Source: Sneathiellales bacterium (lineage in GTDB: Bacteria > Pseudomonadota > Alphaproteobacteria > Sneathiellales > Sneathiellaceae). Taken from it: 33,154 nucleotides of DNA. Shown here one piece after another: positions 30,795 to 33,154 of this stretch. A program made the translations under genes and the position numbers. The notes beneath the pieces are model-generated. The model ran no database searches, was not told the DNA's origin, and saw only the letters and a program-made list of their open reading frames with translations. Numbering within the stretch: position 1 is the stretch's first letter; each line of letters begins with the position of its first letter. The stretch spans positions 1 through 33,154 of the forward strand of contig JAKSCD010000201.1 in the NCBI GenBank assembly GCA_022360775.1, given 5' to 3'.

Positions 30795-32366
30795 CTACCA
30801 TACACCAAAAAATATGCCGCGTTCCCTGGCATTATCTGTTTTTTCTTCAATAGTATCATGACGCACTGTAAAGCGTGTCTTTCTCTTGCGGATCCAGAGA
30901 TTAATCCGGTTTTCATGGTCTTTGCAGATTTCCGCATGGCTGTTTCGCTGGCCGAGATCCTCAAGTTCGTTCGGATCGTTCTCCAGATCGAAGAGTTGCG
31001 GGGGAAAGCCGTCAAAGGAGATGTATTTCCACTTCTCGCTTCGGATCATATAGCCGCGGGTTTCATCCGGTGAAAGCGCGAGGGAAAGCCGCGCGCCGCG
31101 CCAGGCATAATCCACCTCGCTGAAAACCGCTTTACGCCAGTCTGCGGGCGTTTCTCCGTTCAGGAAAGGAAGGAGAGAACGGCCCTCAAGAAGATGTGGT
31201 TTTTCCTCACCGCCGAGAGCATCAATAAAGGTTGGTACCAGATCTATAGCCTCTACCAGGCTTTCAGAAACAGTACCTTTTTTCTGAACCCGGGTTTCCG
31301 GCGAGGACACAATCATGGGAACGCGAATGCTCTCTTCATGGAACAGTTCTTTTTCACCAAGCCAGTGATCCCCGAGATAATCGCCATGATCGCTGGTAAA
31401 GACTATCAGGGTGTCCTCAAGCCGGCCTTGCTGCTCAAGGAAGGTCATCAGTCTACCAATATTATCGTCAATCTCGGTGATCAAGCCCATATAAGCCGGG
31501 ATTACATGTTTTCTTTTGTCTTCATCGGAGAAATTGATGCTTTCTTCATGGCCCATAAATGCATCAACAACAGGATGGGGGTTTTCTTTCTCAGCCGATG
31601 ATCTATTCGCTACAAGAATATCTGCCTCTGAATACATATTGTGATAGGGGGCAGGAGCGATATAAGGCCAATGAGGCTTGATATAGCTTAAATGCAAGCA
31701 CCATGGGGTATCACCAAGGGCAGAAATCTTTTCCATTGCCTGGTTCGTCATATAGGCGGTTTCGGAATGCTCTGCGCTGACTTCCGCTTTTAAATGGGCA
31801 TTGCGTAGCAGCCAACCGCTCTGCAACTCCCCATTTTCATCACGCCCGGAATTCGCCGCTGTATGCCAGGGATTATCCCCGTCATAGCCCTTCGACCTGA
31901 GATACTGGTTATAGGGAAGATTAGGGTCTGTATACTGATCCGGGTGTAATCCGTCATCTCTTTCCCAGGGCTCGAACCCGCATTGCGAGGCAAGAACACC
32001 ATTTTTGGAAACCGGGTCGATCCCGAGCCGTTCCATACTGGACCTGTCCGCAGCCATGTGGGTTTTACCAATCAGACCGGTCTGAACGCCCAGTTCTCGC
32101 ATGTGATCTCCCAGGGTTGGCTGGCCAACATTCAAAGGAACACCGTTATAGGTTGCCCCATGGGTGAACATGTAGCGCCCTGTATAGAAACACATGCGAG
32201 AAGAGCCGCAAACGGGGGCCTGGACATAGGCACGCGTAAAATTGACCCCTCCATCAGCCAGTTTATCGATATGGGGTGTTTTCATGGTTGGATGGCCGTT
32301 ACAGGCCAGGTAATCCGCGCGAAGCTGATCACACATAATGAACAGGATATTCCGTGTATTGCTCAC
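30795..32366 (-). CDS. Sulfatase / phosphonate monoester hydrolase-like protein
   Basis: A 523-residue alkaline-phosphatase-superfamily enzyme of the sulfatase branch. Metal ligand D13 lies in FIMCDQLRADYL. The formylglycine site appears as CGSSR (53-57) followed by MCFYTGRYMFTHGATYNGVP. The second metal pair lies in VFTSDHGDYLGDHWLGEKEL. Overall layout and length resemble bacterial phosphonate monoester hydrolases and choline-sulfatase-like enzymes. The usual motif is C-x-P/A-x-R; here the third position is Ser, which may affect maturation. There is no signal peptide, so it is cytoplasmic. The ATG overlaps the end of the upstream alpha/beta hydrolase gene by 4 nt. Confidence 0.88.
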   Translation of the reverse strand: MSNTRNILFIMCDQLRADYLACNGHPTMKTPHIDKLADGGVNFTRAYVQAPVCGSSRMCFYTGRYMFTHGATYNGVPLNVGQPTLGDHMRELGVQTGLIGKTHMAADRSSMERLGIDPVSKNGVLASQCGFEPWERDDGLHPDQYTDPNLPYNQYLRSKGYDGDNPWHTAANSGRDENGELQSGWLLRNAHLKAEVSAEHSETAYMTNQAMEKISALGDTPWCLHLSYIKPHWPYIAPAPYHNMYSEADILVANRSSAEKENPHPVVDAFMGHEESINFSDEDKRKHVIPAYMGLITEIDDNIGRLMTFLEQQGRLEDTLIVFTSDHGDYLGDHWLGEKELFHEESIRVPMIVSSPETRVQKKGTVSESLVEAIDLVPTFIDALGGEEKPHLLEGRSLLPFLNGETPADWRKAVFSEVDYAWRGARLSLALSPDETRGYMIRSEKWKYISFDGFPPQLFDLENDPNELEDLGQRNSHAEICKDHENRINLWIRKRKTRFTVRHDTIEEKTDNARERGIFFGVW

Positions 32367-33154
32367 TTGGCTTCTCCGGGGCGATCAGTCAGGAAACCTA
32401 ACATGCTTGGCCATGCAGACGGGTCTTCCTTCATAAACATATGCCCGCCCTTAAACTCCATGAATTCTGCATTTGGAATTCTGTTCACCATATTGCGGGA
32501 ATTTTCAGGCGGGGCCAAGCCGTCATATGTTCCGCAAGCAACAAGAACCGGCATTTTTATCTCTTCCAGTCGATCATAGGTATCATGATCCGCCCTTGCT
32601 TTCAGTTGCTCTTTCATGGCTGCATGCTTGACCGGGTTATTAAAGGTTGCATCTGCGGATTGCCAATGAAGGGCAAAGATCTGCTCTGCTTGCCTTGGAT
32701 TTTCCTTCTGCCAGGCTTCCGTATGCCGCAAATTCATGAGTTTCATAAAAGTCCTGGCATAATTCTCTGCATCCAGATCCTGTAAATTCTGCAAGGGATA
32801 AGAGGCACCGCCGATACCGCCGCTGCTGGTACAGCAGAGGACCAATCTGTACACTTTTTCAGGATAATTGAGCGCAAAATGCTGGGCAATCATCCCGCCG
32901 AAACTGATCCCGATAATGTGGGCTTTCTCCCAACCTATTTTTTCCATTAACTGTTCCACATCATGGGCATAAGCTTGCATACTGGGAGGTTCATTGGCAG
33001 GTGTTGAAGACTGCCCCATACCCCGATTGTCGAAATTGACCAGCTGATATTTCTCAATGCCGGGAATATCATAGACACCGGGTTTATGACGCGTATCAGA
33101 ATTTGTGCCCGAAATCAGAATAATACGCGGGCCGTTGCCCTGAATTTTATAGAA
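32363..33154 (-). CDS. Alpha/beta hydrolase (partial, N-terminus cut by edge)
   Basis: The ORF track begins at an internal Met (33019), but the frame is open to the window edge and codes family-like sequence, including QLVNFDNRGMGQSSTPAN, so the gene is truncated on its 5' side. About 263 residues are visible. The oxyanion-hole region is near LISGTNSD, the nucleophile elbow is GISFGG (Ser), the acid is likely in VACGTYDGLAPPENS, and the base His is in FKGGHMFMKED. This is the pattern of 3-oxoadipate-enol-lactonase-like or esterase-type enzymes. Its stop overlaps the sulfatase start (ATGA), so the two are translationally coupled. The substrate is unknown. Confidence 0.87.
   Translation of the reverse strand, partial: FYKIQGNGPRIILISGTNSDTRHKPGVYDIPGIEKYQLVNFDNRGMGQSSTPANEPPSMQAYAHDVEQLMEKIGWEKAHIIGISFGGMIAQHFALNYPEKVYRLVLCCTSSGGIGGASYPLQNLQDLDAENYARTFMKLMNLRHTEAWQKENPRQAEQIFALHWQSADATFNNPVKHAAMKEQLKARADHDTYDRLEEIKMPVLVACGTYDGLAPPENSRNMVNRIPNAEFMEFKGGHMFMKEDPSAWPSMLGFLTDRPGEAK

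Noticed and set aside
1-33154. Mobile elements, CRISPR arrays, prophage or toxin-antitoxin genes
   Set aside because: No transposase, integrase, regularly spaced repeats, phage-like genes or toxin-antitoxin pairs were seen on either strand; the tRNA genes are not flanked by an integrase or a duplicated tRNA end.

Overview
The window looks like chromosomal DNA of a free-living, probably marine or aquatic, aerobic alphaproteobacterium. The clues are an NDUFS4-type accessory subunit of respiratory complex I, a double cold-shock-domain protein, a paired bacterioferritin operon of the Magnetospirillum type, Mrp antiporter genes, and Fur-like boxes with a TTCGCAA flank. Base composition is moderate, with a few AT-rich intergenic islands. 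I see no insertion sequence, phage gene, CRISPR array or integrase; the region reads as ordinary core plus niche-adaptation genes. Genus cannot be fixed from the sequence; Sneathiella- or Kordiimonas-like lineages are a guess.

Layout. 1-2464 (minus): Mrp/Mnh cation/proton antiporter operon mnhE-F-G-(A'B)-C, with mnhC cut by the window edge. The MnhB gene is fused to the C-terminal (MbhD/MbhE-like) part of MnhA. 2857-3429 (plus): a two-domain cold-shock protein, with a bidirectional terminator after it. 3553-6111 (minus): a thiamine-precursor ABC transporter (ThiY-, ThiX-, ThiZ-like) behind a TPP riboswitch at about 6115-6198, whose promoter overlaps the start of the divergent DUF192 gene. 6228-8563 (plus): DUF192 protein, PaaI-type thioesterase, tRNA-Pro(UGG), a secreted PA14-like protein, NDUFS4-like subunit, tRNA-Arg(UCU), with strong terminators after both tRNAs. 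8609-10282 (minus): exported amidohydrolase. 10435-11139 (plus): ICMT-like membrane methyltransferase.

11140-12820 (minus) concerns iron: two bacterioferritin subunits with complementary losses (one keeps the haem Met, the other keeps the ferroxidase ligands), then a hypothetical gene with its own Fur-box-like site. 12949-13875 (minus) is a class IV PLP aminotransferase. 14267-14917 (plus) is a LuxR-type regulator with a degenerate receiver domain. 15007-16620 (plus) is a GMC oxidoreductase.

16714-24753 (plus) is the centrepiece: a complete haem-acquisition operon hemP-hmuR-tonB-hmuS-exbB-exbD-hmuT-hmuU-hmuV behind two Fur-box-like sites. It encodes the outer-membrane receptor, its own energising complex, periplasmic binding protein, inner-membrane ABC importer and cytoplasmic haem-handling protein. 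The small hemP gene is absent from the supplied ORF track. Together with the bacterioferritins and the Fur-linked hypothetical gene, it makes the middle of the window iron-themed.

24902-29665 (plus): orphan Hpt protein, large DUF2339 membrane protein, and a VOC + fumarylacetoacetase-family pair. 29641-33154 (minus): a tight three-gene set, alpha/beta hydrolase (cut by the edge) - sulfatase/phosphonate-monoester-hydrolase-like enzyme - NagA. I did not find a wholly unknown system. The best leads are the split-function bacterioferritin pair, the Fur-box hypothetical gene, the interlocked TPP-riboswitch promoter, the sulfatase with a non-canonical CGSSR active-site motif and its operon partners, and the pseudo-receiver regulator.
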